A program made the translations under genes and the position numbers. A stretch of DNA of 64,000 bases from Uliginosibacterium sp. 31-16 (GTDB lineage Bacteria > Pseudomonadota > Gammaproteobacteria > Burkholderiales > Rhodocyclaceae), in assembly GCF_030730865.1 (NCBI RefSeq), contig NZ_JAVALZ010000001.1:1178001-1242000 (forward strand). Direction: 5' to 3'. Below, piece after piece: positions 1 through 9,078 of the stretch. How positions within the stretch are numbered: the first letter of the stretch is position 1; each line of letters starts with the position of its first letter. The notes beneath the pieces are model-generated. The model worked only from the letters and a program-made list of their open reading frames with translations, did no database searches and was not told where the DNA came from.

Positions 1-115
1 AATCCCGCTCCAGGCTGAAGAGCCGCACCCAGCCTGCCTCTGCGGACAGGCTGTCTGCCAAGCGGCGACTGATGCGCTTCTTCAGCATGCCATGCCGGAG
101 AGGTCCGTCAGGCGG
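1..115. repeat. Family 1 repeat copy at the left window edge
   Basis: GCTGAAGAGCCGC (16-28), TGCGCTTCTTCAGCATGCC (about 72-90) and CCGGAGAGGTCCGTCAGGCGG (about 95-115) match parts of the copies at 3583, 33146 and 63130. It runs into the U32 gene stop codon. No gene is present in 1-107. Confidence 0.55.
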
Positions 116-1454
116 CGCTCTCGCAACCACCGCTGGCGCAAGCGCCTGAGCCGCAACTGGCAGCCGCCTCCACCGGGATCGATTCCAGCGGCTTGATGAA
201 GCGGGTCAGGAAACCGCCGAGGCTGTCCGCCGGCAGGGGAATCCACACGCGATGGCCGTTGCCGGGGGCGACCGGCATCACAGCACCTGCCGCATCCTGC
301 ATGGCGGCAAGCTCGATCACGCGGTTGCCGCCGGGCTGCACCAGTTCCAGCCGGTCGCCGATGGCGAAGCGGTTCTTCACATCGATTTCGGCCAGCCCGC
401 GCGCCGTATCGAAAGCGACGACATCCCCGACGTAGAGGCTGCGCTCCGACACCGAATTGCCGCGCTGATAGTTCTGCGTGCTGGCTTCATGGTGGCGTTC
501 GAAGAAACCGGTGGTGTAGCCGCGATTGGCCAGGCCGTTGAGCGAGTCGATCAGGGCCGGCTCCAGCGGCTGGCCGGCGACGGCGGCATCAATCGCGGCG
601 CGATAGGCCTGGGCTGTGCGCGCGACGTAGTACGGGCTCTTGGTGCGGCCTTCGATCTTCAGCGAATCGACGCCGATCTCCACCAGCCGATGCACGTGCT
701 CGATGGCGCGCAGGTCCTTGCTGTTGAGGATGTAGGTGCCGTGCTCGTCTTCCTCGATCACGTTGTATTGCCCGCTGCGCCGGCTGTCCTGCTCTTCGAT
801 CAGGTACACATCGCCGCTGGCGTCGGTGCGGCCTTCGCGCAAACGATAATCCCAGCGGCAGGAATTGGTGCAGCTGCCCTGGTTCGGGTCGCGGTGGTTG
901 AAGTAGCCCGAGAGCAGGCAGCGGCCGGAATAGGCAATGCACAGCGCGCCGTGCACGAAGACTTCAAGCTCGGTATCCGGGCAGGCCTGACGGATGTCCT
1001 CGATCTCTTCCAGCGACAGCTCGCGCGACAGGATCACGCGCGACACACCGTTGCGCGCCCAGAATTTAACCGCCGCCGCATTCACCGTGTTGGCCTGCAC
1101 CGAGAGGTGGATGGGCTGGTCGGGCCATTCCTCGCGCACCATCATCATCAGGCCGGGGTCCGACATGATCAGGGCATCGGGCTTTAGCGCGATCACCGGT
1201 GCCATGTCGCGCACATAGGTCTTGATCTTGGCGCCGTGCGGGAAGATGTTGGAGACGAGGTAGAACTGGCCGCCGGCGGCATGCACGTGGTCGATGCCGG
1301 TTTTGAGCACGGCCAGATCACCGAAGTCGTTGTTGCGCACGCGCAGCGAGTAGCGCGGCTGGCCGGCATAGACGGCATTGGCGCCGAAGGCCAGGGCGGT
1401 GTCGAGCATGGCCAGCGAGCCGGCGGGAGCGAGGAGTTCGGGTTTGCGTGACAT
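108..1454 (-). CDS. Peptidase U32 family protein (YegQ/TrhP-like)
   Basis: 448 residues from the ATG at 1454; an upstream extension is possible but the conserved N-terminus MSRKPELLAPAGS begins here. The LLAPAGS start, the central cysteine cluster (C-IAYSGRCLLSGYF then a CTNSC motif) and the SLKIEGRTKSPYYVA segment are typical of the U32 family. Members of this family (YegQ/TrhP, RlhA) assist prephenate-dependent hydroxylation of tRNA or 23S rRNA rather than proteolysis; which RNA is targeted here cannot be told from sequence. Length matches YegQ (about 450). The C-terminus ends in a short Cys/Gly tail (GSGACASGGC), possibly metal-binding. It is divergent from the diguanylate cyclase gene with about 110 bp between the starts. 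Confidence 0.85.
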   Translation of the reverse strand: MSRKPELLAPAGSLAMLDTALAFGANAVYAGQPRYSLRVRNNDFGDLAVLKTGIDHVHAAGGQFYLVSNIFPHGAKIKTYVRDMAPVIALKPDALIMSDPGLMMMVREEWPDQPIHLSVQANTVNAAAVKFWARNGVSRVILSRELSLEEIEDIRQACPDTELEVFVHGALCIAYSGRCLLSGYFNHRDPNQGSCTNSCRWDYRLREGRTDASGDVYLIEEQDSRRSGQYNVIEEDEHGTYILNSKDLRAIEHVHRLVEIGVDSLKIEGRTKSPYYVARTAQAYRAAIDAAVAGQPLEPALIDSLNGLANRGYTTGFFERHHEASTQNYQRGNSVSERSLYVGDVVAFDTARGLAEIDVKNRFAIGDRLELVQPGGNRVIELAAMQDAAGAVMPVAPGNGHRVWIPLPADSLGGFLTRFIKPLESIPVEAAASCGSGACASGGCESAA

Positions 1455-1564
1455 GGCGTTGTGGAAACCGGTAATTGCTGGGGGAAGGCGGCGCTTATTT
1501 CTTTGGCATTCGATGGGAGGGGCGCCTAATATCCCATGATGCAAACAGTGTTTCGGGCGAATTC

Positions 1565-3571
1565 GTGAATGAAAAAACCGACCTGAAGGATGTGTTCGTC
1601 TGGTCCAGCCGTTTTGAAACCGGCTTGCATGACGTTGACCAGCAGCACACCCGGCTGGTTCAGCTGATCAACAGCCTGTCGCAACTGGCCATCGAAGGCA
1701 GCACCCAGGCGAAGCTGATCAGCCTGCTCGACGAACTGCAGGACTACGCCGGCTATCACTTCAAGACCGAAGAAGACCTGATGGCGCAGTTTGCACTGAA
1801 CGCTGATTTTGTAGCTTCGCACGTGCATGCCCATGCATCCCTGCGCGAACAGATCCGGATTGTACGCAACCTGGCCGAGAGTGCCGAATCCAGCGCCGGG
1901 GCGGCGGTTGGGCGGCTGTTACCCTTTCTGACGAAGTGGTTGATGTTCCATGTGCTCGGTACCGACATGCGCATGGCCCATGAAATCATCGCCCTGCAAC
2001 GCGGCGAGAGCCGTGAGCAGGCCGAGGAACAGGCGCTCGCGCAGCAATCGGAATCACTGGTGATCGTGCTCGATGCGCTCAACGAGATTACCGACAACCT
2101 GACCCGCCGCACCACCGAACTGCAGGAATCGAACCAGCGCCTGCGCATCAGCGAAGCGCGCTACGCGCTGGCCCAGCGCGCCGCGCGGATCGGCAGCTGG
2201 GATCTGAATCTGGAGAGTAATGACCTGCGCTGGTCTGATGAGGTGGATCCGCTGTTCGGTTTCCGTCTGCGCGACTTCTCGCAGCCCTTCGAAGGCTTCA
2301 TGGCCTGCGTGCATCCGGAAGACCGCACACGCATGCTGGAGGCGCTGGACGCGGTGCGTCAGGGCAGCGGTGATTTTTCGGTGCAGACCCGCATCGTGTG
2401 GGCCGATGGCACGGTGCGCTGGCTGGCCATTACCGGCGAATGCATCCGTGGCCGGGCGGGTGAGGCTGACCGCATCGTCGGCATCGTGCGCGACATCACC
2501 GACGAAAAGCTGGCCCGCGAACAACTGCAGGACACCAACGCCCAGCTCAAGCTGTCGCTGGCCTCGGTCGAACGGCACGCCGCCGATCTGACCCGCCTGA
2601 ATGAACTCAACGAAGGTTTGCAGAGCTGCCTGAACGCCAGCGAAGCCTTCGAGGTCGTCGAGCACACGCTGGGGCGGCTCAATCTCGGCAGTGGCGGCGC
2701 GCTGGCGGTGCAGCCGATTGGCGAAGAACAGCTCAAAACCGTGGTGCGCTGGGGCGAGAGCAATGGCATGTCCGCGGTGTTTGCGCCGAGTGCCTGCTGG
2801 GGCATGCGCCGCAACCAGCGCCACACCCTGCTGCATCTGGCCGACGGACCCGCCTGCAAGCATTTCGACAATCTGCCGGGGAGCCCCTATCTCTGCCATC
2901 CGCTGCAGGTGCTGGGTGAAAATCTCGGTCTGCTCACCGTGAGCGCGCCAGCGGATGTGAGCGAACGCGAGTGGGCGCGGATCAGCCATCTGTCGGCAAT
3001 GGTGGCGGAAAGCCTGAAGCTCGCGCTCTCCAACGTGCGCCTGCGCGAGGCCTTGCACGAACAGGCGATCCGCGATCCGCTGACCGGGCTCCTCAACCGC
3101 CGTTATCTGGACGAAACCCTGCCGCGCGAAATCGTGCGCGCCCAGCGCGAGCACCGCCCGATTTCGCTGGTGATGCTGGATCTGGATCACTTCAAGCACG
3201 TCAATGACACCTGGGGCCACGAAGCCGGCGACGCCGTGCTGGTGAATCTGGCGGCCATGCTCAGGCTGCATCTGCGCAGTTCGGATCTGGCCTGCCGCTT
3301 TGGGGGTGAGGAGTTCGTGGTGGTGATGCCCGGTGCCACGCTGGTCGAAGCCCGCGAGCGCATCGAACAGATCGCCCGACGGGTGCGCGAGACCCCGATC
3401 CAGCTGGCGCACATCACCCTGCCTGCGGTCACGTTCTCGGCCGGGCTGGTGCAGACCGGCGTGCACGGCGACACGGCCGAAGCGCTGCTGCGCGCGGCGG
3501 ACCATGCGCTCTACGCCGCCAAGGAAGCCGGACGGGATCGCATCCACGAGCCGGCGGCGGCACAGCATTAG
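1565..3571 (+). CDS. Bacteriohemerythrin-PAS-GAF-GGDEF diguanylate cyclase
   Basis: 668 residues from a GTG at 1565 (a TTG at 1475 is in frame but would overlap the divergent leader). Domains in order: hemerythrin four-helix bundle at about 10-150 with iron ligands visible as HDVDQQH, HFKTEED and HVHAH; a PAS domain at about 200-325; a GAF-like segment at about 345-490 with cysteines (CWGMRR, ACKHF, YLCHP); then a C-terminal GGDEF domain. The active-site loop reads RFGGEEF near residue 580 and is preceded five residues earlier by RSSD, an intact RxxD allosteric I-site, so an active, product-inhibited cyclic-di-GMP synthase is expected. The hemerythrin suggests oxygen sensing (inference). No membrane segment is apparent, so cytoplasmic. 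Confidence 0.88.
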   Translation: MNEKTDLKDVFVWSSRFETGLHDVDQQHTRLVQLINSLSQLAIEGSTQAKLISLLDELQDYAGYHFKTEEDLMAQFALNADFVASHVHAHASLREQIRIVRNLAESAESSAGAAVGRLLPFLTKWLMFHVLGTDMRMAHEIIALQRGESREQAEEQALAQQSESLVIVLDALNEITDNLTRRTTELQESNQRLRISEARYALAQRAARIGSWDLNLESNDLRWSDEVDPLFGFRLRDFSQPFEGFMACVHPEDRTRMLEALDAVRQGSGDFSVQTRIVWADGTVRWLAITGECIRGRAGEADRIVGIVRDITDEKLAREQLQDTNAQLKLSLASVERHAADLTRLNELNEGLQSCLNASEAFEVVEHTLGRLNLGSGGALAVQPIGEEQLKTVVRWGESNGMSAVFAPSACWGMRRNQRHTLLHLADGPACKHFDNLPGSPYLCHPLQVLGENLGLLTVSAPADVSEREWARISHLSAMVAESLKLALSNVRLREALHEQAIRDPLTGLLNRRYLDETLPREIVRAQREHRPISLVMLDLDHFKHVNDTWGHEAGDAVLVNLAAMLRLHLRSSDLACRFGGEEFVVVMPGATLVEARERIEQIARRVRETPIQLAHITLPAVTFSAGLVQTGVHGDTAEALLRAADHALYAAKEAGRDRIHEPAAAQH

Positions 3572-3582
3572 CTTCCCGGAGA

Positions 3583-3679
3583 GCGGCTTCTGGCAGGCTT
3601 CTTCAGGTCATCAATCTGCAGACCTGCGTGTATCAAGGCTTCCCGGAGAGGCGGCCTGAAGAGGTCCGTCAGAGGCGGC
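3583..3679. repeat. Dispersed inverted repeat, family 1 (between convergent genes)
   Basis: Two imperfect inverted arms, 3583-3607 and 3655-3679, match at about 19 of 25 positions once reverse-complemented. The arm resembles those at 38583, 33146 and elsewhere. It lies in the gap between the convergent cyclase and photolyase genes, where it could act as a transcription-termination or mRNA-stabilising stem (inference). Confidence 0.7.
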
Positions 3680-3695
3680 TCTTGGGGCGGCCTTG

Positions 3696-5150
3696 CTACA
3701 GGTTTGGCCCTGCCTCCGGAGCGGGTGTGCCGATCTGTTTGAAGCGCCACAGGGTCTTTTCGCGCGCGGCGGCGTGATCGACGATGGGCGCCGGATAATC
3801 GCGCCCGATCACGCAGCCCAGAGCACTCTGCTCGGCAGGCTTGAGCTTCCATGGCGCGTGGATGAACTTGTCCGGCACGCTGGCCAGCTCCGGCACGTAG
3901 CGGCGGATGAACTTGCCCTGCGCATCGAAGCGCTCCGATTGCGTCACCGGGTTGAAGATGCGGAACCAGGGCTGGGCGTCGCAACCGGTGGACGCTGCCC
4001 ACTGCCAGCCACCGTTGTTGGCGGCCAGATCGAAATCCAGCAGCCATTGCGCAAAGAAGGCTTCGCCGCGCCGCCAGTCGATGCCGAGATCCTTGGTCAG
4101 GAAGCTGGCGGAAATCATGCGCAGGCGGTTGTGCATGAAGCCGCTCTGCACCAGCTGGCGCTGCGCCGCATCGACCAGCGGGTAGCCAGTGCGGCCCTCG
4201 CACCAGGCGGCGAAGCGCGCGTCGGCTTCCGGGCCTTCTTCCCACCGGATCGCGTCGAATTCCGGCTTGTACGCATGCCCGACAACCCGTGGGTGGTGAT
4301 AAAGCAGCTGCTGGTAGAACTCCCGCCAGATCAGCTCGGACAGCCAGCACTCGGCGCCTGCGCCGCCACGCAGATGGGCGATGCGCGCCAGCTCGCGGAT
4401 GCTCACGGTGCCAAAGCGCAGATGGGTGGACAGATAGGACACGCCTTTCACCGCGGGGAAGTCGCGGGCCGCGTGGTACTGATTGATGCGCCCGGAGAAG
4501 TCCTCCCACAGGGCTTCACCACCACTCATGCCCGGAGACACGCGCAGATCGGTCGTCTCGAAGCCGATGGTCTGCAGATCGGGCACACATGCGGCTTCCG
4601 GAGTGGGCGCCAGATGCGCGGCGAATTCGGCCACCGGCCAGCTGGCCAGGTCGCGTTCGCGCAGCAGCTTCAGCCAGGCGTTCTTGTAAGGCGTGAATAC
4701 GCCGAAGGGCTTGCCGGAAAGCGTCAGCACCTCGCGCCGCTCGAAGATCACCTGATCCTTGAAGGAGCGGAAGACGATGCCGGCGTCCTTCAGGGCCGCT
4801 GCCACGACAGCATCGCGGGCAATTGTGGCCGGCTCGTAGTCGTGGTTGGCAAACACGCTGACCACTTTCAGCTCATTGGCCAGACGCGGGATCTCGTCGA
4901 CCGCCCGGCCGTGGCGCACGATCAGCCCGCCCCCTTTGCTGCGCAAACGGGCATCCAGCTCGATCAGGCTGGCGTGAATGAAAGCCACGCGTCTATCCTG
5001 CCGTGAAGGCAGGGGGTCGAGAATATCGGTGTCGAACACGAAGCAGCAGAACACGCGGCCATGCGCCTGCAGGGCGTGCGAGAGCGCGGCGTGATCGAAA
5101 TCGCGCAGATCACGACGGAACCAGACGAGGGCAGCAGGTATTCGAGACAT
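3696..5150 (-). CDS. phrB: Deoxyribodipyrimidine photolyase
   Basis: 484 residues, ATG at 5150. An N-terminal antenna-binding domain begins ALVWFRRDLRDFDHAAL, and the C-terminal FAD-binding helical domain contains the hallmarks ELIWREFYQQLL, TGYPLVDAAQRQL, MHNRLRM and NNGGWQWAAS. These identify a class I CPD photolyase that repairs UV-induced cyclobutane pyrimidine dimers using blue light and reduced FAD. The length agrees with the E. coli enzyme (472). The conserved aromatic and Asn positions in WQWAASTGCDAQPWFRIFNP are intact. It is divergent from yqgE with a 43-bp gap. Confidence 0.95.
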   Translation of the reverse strand: MSRIPAALVWFRRDLRDFDHAALSHALQAHGRVFCCFVFDTDILDPLPSRQDRRVAFIHASLIELDARLRSKGGGLIVRHGRAVDEIPRLANELKVVSVFANHDYEPATIARDAVVAAALKDAGIVFRSFKDQVIFERREVLTLSGKPFGVFTPYKNAWLKLLRERDLASWPVAEFAAHLAPTPEAACVPDLQTIGFETTDLRVSPGMSGGEALWEDFSGRINQYHAARDFPAVKGVSYLSTHLRFGTVSIRELARIAHLRGGAGAECWLSELIWREFYQQLLYHHPRVVGHAYKPEFDAIRWEEGPEADARFAAWCEGRTGYPLVDAAQRQLVQSGFMHNRLRMISASFLTKDLGIDWRRGEAFFAQWLLDFDLAANNGGWQWAASTGCDAQPWFRIFNPVTQSERFDAQGKFIRRYVPELASVPDKFIHAPWKLKPAEQSALGCVIGRDYPAPIVDHAAAREKTLWRFKQIGTPAPEAGPNL

Positions 5151-5193
5151 GGTTACAGGCGGCGTTTGCTGCCAAACAGGTTAAAATATCCCC

Positions 5194-5754
5194 GTGGAAA
5201 ACGCTAACTTCACTCATCACTTCCTCATCGCCATGCCGGCCATGGAGGATGACAATTTTGCCCGCAGCCTGATCTACGTGGCCGAGCACAATGAAGACGG
5301 CGCACTGGGCATCATCATCAATCGCCCGCTGGACCTGTCGATCAAGGATCTGCTGGAGCGCATCGAGATTCCGTCCAAGGTGGAAGGCTTCGATGCCACG
5401 CCGGTGTTTTTCGGTGGTCCGGTGCAGACGGATCGCGGCTTCGTGCTGCACCGCCCGCTGGGTGAATGGCAGTCCAGCCTGGTGGTGACGCCCGACATTG
5501 CCCTGACCAGTTCGAAAGACATCCTGCAGGCGCTGGCCGACCGTGGCGAACCCAGGGATGTCCTGATCTCGCTCGGCTATGCAGGCTGGGGTGCCGGGCA
5601 GCTGGAGGAAGAACTGGCCCAGAACGGCTGGCTCACCGTCGAAGCCGATCCGCGCATCATTTTCAATGTGGATGCGAGCGAACGTCTGGACGCCGCCCTG
5701 CGCCTGCTGGGCATCGACTTCGCCAATCTTTCCGACGTCGCGGGGCACGCGTAA
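5194..5754 (+). CDS. yqgE: YqgE/AlgH family protein (UPF0301)
   Basis: 186 residues from a GTG at 5194. The signatures [50 protein letters not shown] and [14 protein letters not shown] are those of the YqgE/AlgH family. Its biochemical function is not established; AlgH was named for an effect on alginate genes in Pseudomonas. It is the first gene of the yqgE-ruvX-pyrR-pyrB-pyrC' operon, an arrangement common in beta- and gammaproteobacteria. The next start codon lies 4 bp after its stop. Confidence 0.92.
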   Translation: MENANFTHHFLIAMPAMEDDNFARSLIYVAEHNEDGALGIIINRPLDLSIKDLLERIEIPSKVEGFDATPVFFGGPVQTDRGFVLHRPLGEWQSSLVVTPDIALTSSKDILQALADRGEPRDVLISLGYAGWGAGQLEEELAQNGWLTVEADPRIIFNVDASERLDAALRLLGIDFANLSDVAGHA

Positions 5755-5758
5755 CAGG

Positions 5759-6187
5759 ATGGGCACCCTCCTCGGCTTCGACTTTGGCACCGCCCGCATT
5801 GGCGTTGCCACCGGCGAAACCGAAACCCGCATGGCGCAAAGCCTCAGCGTGATTCACGGCGAAGCCAACGAACAGCGCTTCGGCGAGATCGAAAAACTGA
5901 TCCGGGAATGGCGACCCGTCAAGCTGGTCGTCGGCTTGCCCACCGCGCTCGACGGCTCTGAAACCGACATGACCGCGCGCTGCCGGCGCTTCGCCAATCA
6001 ATTGAATGGCCGCTTCGGCTTGCCGGTGGCGCTGGTCGATGAGCGCCTCTCTTCCGCCGAGGCCGAAGAACTGCTGCGCGAGGTGAAACGCGACTGGCGC
6101 AGCCGCAAACAACATCTGGATGCGGTAGCAGCCCAGCGCATCCTGCAAAGCTTTCTCGACATGGGTGACAACAATGACACTGCCTGA
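5759..6187 (+). CDS. ruvX: Putative pre-16S rRNA nuclease / Holliday junction resolvase-like YqgF
   Basis: 142 residues starting at the ATG at 5759 ([17 protein letters not shown]). The RNase H-like fold is shown by the first-strand Asp in [14 protein letters not shown], by [12 protein letters not shown], and by [14 protein letters not shown]. YqgF is essential in many bacteria and trims the 5' end of 16S rRNA; the resolvase role is older and less supported. It sits in the yqgE-ruvX-pyrR operon and its 3' end overlaps the pyrR start by about 14 bp, so the two are probably translationally coupled. Confidence 0.92.
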   Translation: MGTLLGFDFGTARIGVATGETETRMAQSLSVIHGEANEQRFGEIEKLIREWRPVKLVVGLPTALDGSETDMTARCRRFANQLNGRFGLPVALVDERLSSAEAEELLREVKRDWRSRKQHLDAVAAQRILQSFLDMGDNNDTA

Positions 6188-6674
6188 AGTCAAACAACTC
6201 CTGAACACGCTGGCCGAGCAGATCCGGCCCCAGCTCACGCCCGACACCGCGCTGGTCGGCATCCACACCGGCGGCGTGTGGGTGGCCGAGCGCCTGCATA
6301 CCCTGCTCGGCGTCAGCCAGCCGCTGGGCAGCATCGATGTGGCTTTCTACCGCGATGACTACAATTCGCGCGGCCTGCACGCGCGGCCGCAGCGCTCGGG
6401 CATTCCCTTCGACGTGGCGGATCGCCACATCATCCTTGTCGATGACGTGCTCTACTCCGGGCGCACCACGCGTGCCGCGCTGAATGAACTCTTCGATTAC
6501 GGCCGCCCGGCGCGCGTCGATCTGGCTGTGCTGGTCGATCGCGGCGAACGCCAGCTGCCCATCGCGGCGCGCTTCTGCGCGCACACCCTGAGCGAAGCCT
6601 TGCCGGCTGACAGCAAGCTCGCCCTGCAGCGCGACGATCACGGCAATCTTTCCCTGGAGGTGAAAAGTGCTTAA
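6174..6674 (+). CDS. pyrR: PyrR: uracil phosphoribosyltransferase / pyr regulatory protein
   Basis: 166 residues from the ATG at 6174; a GTG at 6165 in the same frame is an alternative start. The PRPP-binding loop [20 protein letters not shown] is canonical for PyrR, and [13 protein letters not shown] precedes it. In Gram-positives PyrR is an RNA-binding attenuator; in proteobacteria it is mainly thought to salvage uracil to UMP. Its position directly before pyrB fits control or salvage in pyrimidine synthesis. The start lies inside ruvX and the stop overlaps the pyrB GTG start by 8 bp, indicating tight coupling. No obvious pyr attenuator RNA is seen upstream. Confidence 0.92.
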   Translation: MTLPEVKQLLNTLAEQIRPQLTPDTALVGIHTGGVWVAERLHTLLGVSQPLGSIDVAFYRDDYNSRGLHARPQRSGIPFDVADRHIILVDDVLYSGRTTRAALNELFDYGRPARVDLAVLVDRGERQLPIAARFCAHTLSEALPADSKLALQRDDHGNLSLEVKSA

Positions 6675-7629
6675 TCCCCAGCTTACCAAGGATGGTCGCC
6701 TGCGCCATCTGATTACCCTGGATGGTCTGCCCAAGGCCATCCTCACCGAGATCCTCGACATCGCCGCGCCCTTCACCGAGGTGGCCGAGCGTGAGGTCAA
6801 GAAGCTGCCGCTCTTGCGCGGCAAAAGCGTGTTCAACGTGTTCTTCGAAAACAGCACGCGTACCCGCACCACCTTCGAGATCGCCGCCAAGCGCCTGTCG
6901 GCCGACGTGATCAACCTGAACGTTGCGACCAGCTCGACCAACAAGGGCGAAACCCTGCTCGACACGGTCGACAACCTGTGTGCGATGGGCGCCGACATGT
7001 TCGTGATGCGCCATGCATCGAGCGGCGCGCCCTACCTGCTGGCCCAGCACCTGCGCAACACCGGGCGTGACCACATCAGCGTGGTCAACGCCGGCGATGG
7101 GCGCCATGCCCACCCCACGCAGGGTCTGCTGGACATGTACACCATCCGCCACTACAAGCAGGACTTCACCAGGCTCACCGTGGCCGTCGTGGGCGACGTG
7201 CTGCACTCGCGTGTGGCGCGCTCCGAAATCGCCGCGCTGACCACCCTGGGCGTGCCCGAGGTGCGCGTAATCGGGCCGAAGACGCTGCTGCCTACCGACG
7301 TGGAACGCATGGGCGTGCGCGTCTTCCACGACATGGAAGAGGGCCTCAAGGGCGTCGATGTGGTGATGATGCTGCGTCTGCAGAATGAGCGCATGCAGGG
7401 CGCGTTGCTGCCCTCCAGCCAGGAATACTTCAAGTGCTACGGCCTCACCGAAGAGAAGCTGGCACTCGCCGCCAAGGATGCCATCGTGCTGCATCCGGGG
7501 CCGATGAATCGCGGCGTGGAAATCGACTCGGCCGTGGCCGACGGAGCGAATGCGGTGATCCTGCCGCAGGTGACCTTCGGCATCGCGGTACGCATGGCCG
7601 TGATGAGCATGCTGGCAGCGGGGAACTGA
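6667..7629 (+). CDS. pyrB: Aspartate carbamoyltransferase catalytic subunit
   Basis: 320 residues from a GTG at 6667 overlapping pyrR. It catalyses carbamoyl phosphate plus aspartate to N-carbamoylaspartate, the first committed step of UMP synthesis. Conserved sites are visible: [13 protein letters not shown] for carbamoyl phosphate, [11 protein letters not shown], the [10 protein letters not shown] loop and the HPGPMNRG motif that binds aspartate. Immediate linkage to a non-catalytic PyrC' (4 bp gap) follows the Pseudomonas-type class A enzyme, in which PyrB needs PyrC' for assembly of a PyrB6-PyrC'6 dodecamer. A second, HTH-fused ATCase lies at 41226-42497. Confidence 0.95.
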   Translation: MLNPQLTKDGRLRHLITLDGLPKAILTEILDIAAPFTEVAEREVKKLPLLRGKSVFNVFFENSTRTRTTFEIAAKRLSADVINLNVATSSTNKGETLLDTVDNLCAMGADMFVMRHASSGAPYLLAQHLRNTGRDHISVVNAGDGRHAHPTQGLLDMYTIRHYKQDFTRLTVAVVGDVLHSRVARSEIAALTTLGVPEVRVIGPKTLLPTDVERMGVRVFHDMEEGLKGVDVVMMLRLQNERMQGALLPSSQEYFKCYGLTEEKLALAAKDAIVLHPGPMNRGVEIDSAVADGANAVILPQVTFGIAVRMAVMSMLAAGN

Positions 7630-7633
7630 GAAC

Positions 7634-8908
7634 ATGAAAATCCAGATTGCAAACGGCCGCGTGATCGACCCGGCCAACCAGATTGATGCCCGGCAGGACG
7701 TGTTCATTGAGGGCGGCAAGATCATCGCCCTCGGTACGGCACCGGCCGGTTTCATGGCCGAGAAGGTCATCGACGCCAAGGGGCTGATCGTCGCGCCCGG
7801 CCTGGTTGACCTGTCGGCCCGCCTGCGCGAGCCAGGCTTTGAATACCGCGCCACATTGGAAAGCGAAATGCAGGCGGCGATGGCCGGTGGCATCACGAGT
7901 CTCGCCTGCCCGCCGGACACCGATCCGGTGCTGGACGAGCCGGGCCTCGTCGAGATGCTGTGCTTCCGCGCCAAGAAGCTGCACTGTGCCCACGTCTATC
8001 CGGTCGGCGCGCTGACCACCAAGCTCGAAGGCAAGCGCATTACCGAGATGGCCGAGCTGGTCGAAGCGGGTTGCGTGGCCTTCTCGCAGGTGAATACGCC
8101 GGTGGTGGATACCAACGTGCTGATGCGCGCGATGCAGTACGCTGCGACCTTCGGTTTCCGCGTGTGGCTGCAACCGATTGACGCGCATCTGGGCAAGGGC
8201 GGCGTCGCCCACGACGGCGAAGTCGCCTCGCGCATGGGTCTGACCGGCATCCCGGTGGAGACTGAAACCGTGGCGCTGGAGACGCATCTGAGCCTCGCCA
8301 AGCTCACCGGCGTGAAGCTGCACATCACGCGCATCTCGTCTGCCGCCGCATTGGAAGCCATCGAGCGCGCTCGCGCCGGCGGGCTGGATGTGACCTGCGA
8401 CGTGGCCGCCCACCACCTGCATCTGTGCGACATGGACATCGGCTACTTCGATCCGCAGTGCTACGTGGTGCCGCCGCTGCGCAGCCAGCGTGATCGCACG
8501 GCGCTACGCGCCGGGCTGGCCAGCGGCAAGATCAACGCGGTGTGTTCCGACCACACCCCGGTCGATGACGACGGCAAGCAGATGCCGTTTGCCGAAGCCG
8601 AACCGGGCATGACCGGCCTCGAAACCCTGCTGCCGCTGGTGCTGAAGTGGGCGCAGGAAGACAAGGTTGCCCTGGCCGACGCACTGGCCCGCGTCACGGC
8701 GAGTGCCGCCGGCATCATGGGCATCACCAAGGGCGGTCACCTTGGGGTCGGTGCCCGCGCCGATGTGGTGATTTTCGACGCCGCGGCCGAACAGGTGCTG
8801 ACGCGCGAAGCGCTGAAGAGCCAGGGCAAGAACACGCCCTTCCTCGGTCTGCCGCTGCCGGGCGTGGTCAAGCACACGCTGGTCGAAGGCCGGATCATGT
8901 TCGGCTGA
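7634..8908 (+). CDS. pyrC': Dihydroorotase-like protein, probably non-catalytic PyrC'
   Basis: 424 residues, an amidohydrolase-fold protein of the multifunctional-complex-type dihydroorotase family. The metal-binding DxHxH of active enzymes is replaced: the segment reads GLVDLSARLREPG, so both histidines are missing. Some other motifs remain (AAHHLHLCD, CSDHTPVDDDGKQ). Loss of the zinc ligands argues for the PyrC' (PyrX) type that acts as a structural partner of PyrB in pseudomonads and related bacteria. A true dihydroorotase should be encoded elsewhere. It is the last gene of the operon and is followed by a strong stem-loop at 8930. Confidence 0.88.
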   Translation: MKIQIANGRVIDPANQIDARQDVFIEGGKIIALGTAPAGFMAEKVIDAKGLIVAPGLVDLSARLREPGFEYRATLESEMQAAMAGGITSLACPPDTDPVLDEPGLVEMLCFRAKKLHCAHVYPVGALTTKLEGKRITEMAELVEAGCVAFSQVNTPVVDTNVLMRAMQYAATFGFRVWLQPIDAHLGKGGVAHDGEVASRMGLTGIPVETETVALETHLSLAKLTGVKLHITRISSAAALEAIERARAGGLDVTCDVAAHHLHLCDMDIGYFDPQCYVVPPLRSQRDRTALRAGLASGKINAVCSDHTPVDDDGKQMPFAEAEPGMTGLETLLPLVLKWAQEDKVALADALARVTASAAGIMGITKGGHLGVGARADVVIFDAAAEQVLTREALKSQGKNTPFLGLPLPGVVKHTLVEGRIMFG

Positions 8909-8929
8909 CACGTTCAGGCCTCCGTCAGC

Positions 8930-8959
8930 ACAAGGGCCATCCTGCGGGATGGCCCTTGT
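8930..8959 (+). terminator. Stem-loop terminator after pyrC'
   Basis: A perfect 13-bp stem (ACAAGGGCCATCC / GGATGGCCCTTGT) with a four-base loop lies 21 bp after the pyrC' stop. The T-tract is weak (TCATTT), so it is intrinsic-like rather than textbook. Confidence 0.75.
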
Positions 8960-8969
8960 CATTTCAGGC

Positions 8970-9030
8970 GCTGCTCGCCAAGCCGCATCGGGTGGTCATT
9001 TCCGGCATGGCATGCCGGATATCTAGATGG
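8970..9030. repeat. Family 1 repeat remnant with palindrome CCGGCATGGCATGCCGG
   Basis: Contains GCCAAGCCGCATCGGG and the palindrome at about 9001-9017. The ATGCCATGCCGG word recurs at about 83-97, and close variants occur at 26700 and 33210. Located between the pyr operon terminator and the convergent small exported-protein gene. Confidence 0.45.
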
Positions 9031-9078
9031 GACGCGGGTTCCAGGCCTGTCTTGCCAGAAAGCGAGGCGGGGTGGGGC

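Noticed and set aside
2054..3568. Long open frame on the minus strand opposite the diguanylate cyclase
   Set aside because: It shows no recognisable motif, while the plus strand has continuous domain homology; it is an antisense shadow typical of high-GC DNA.
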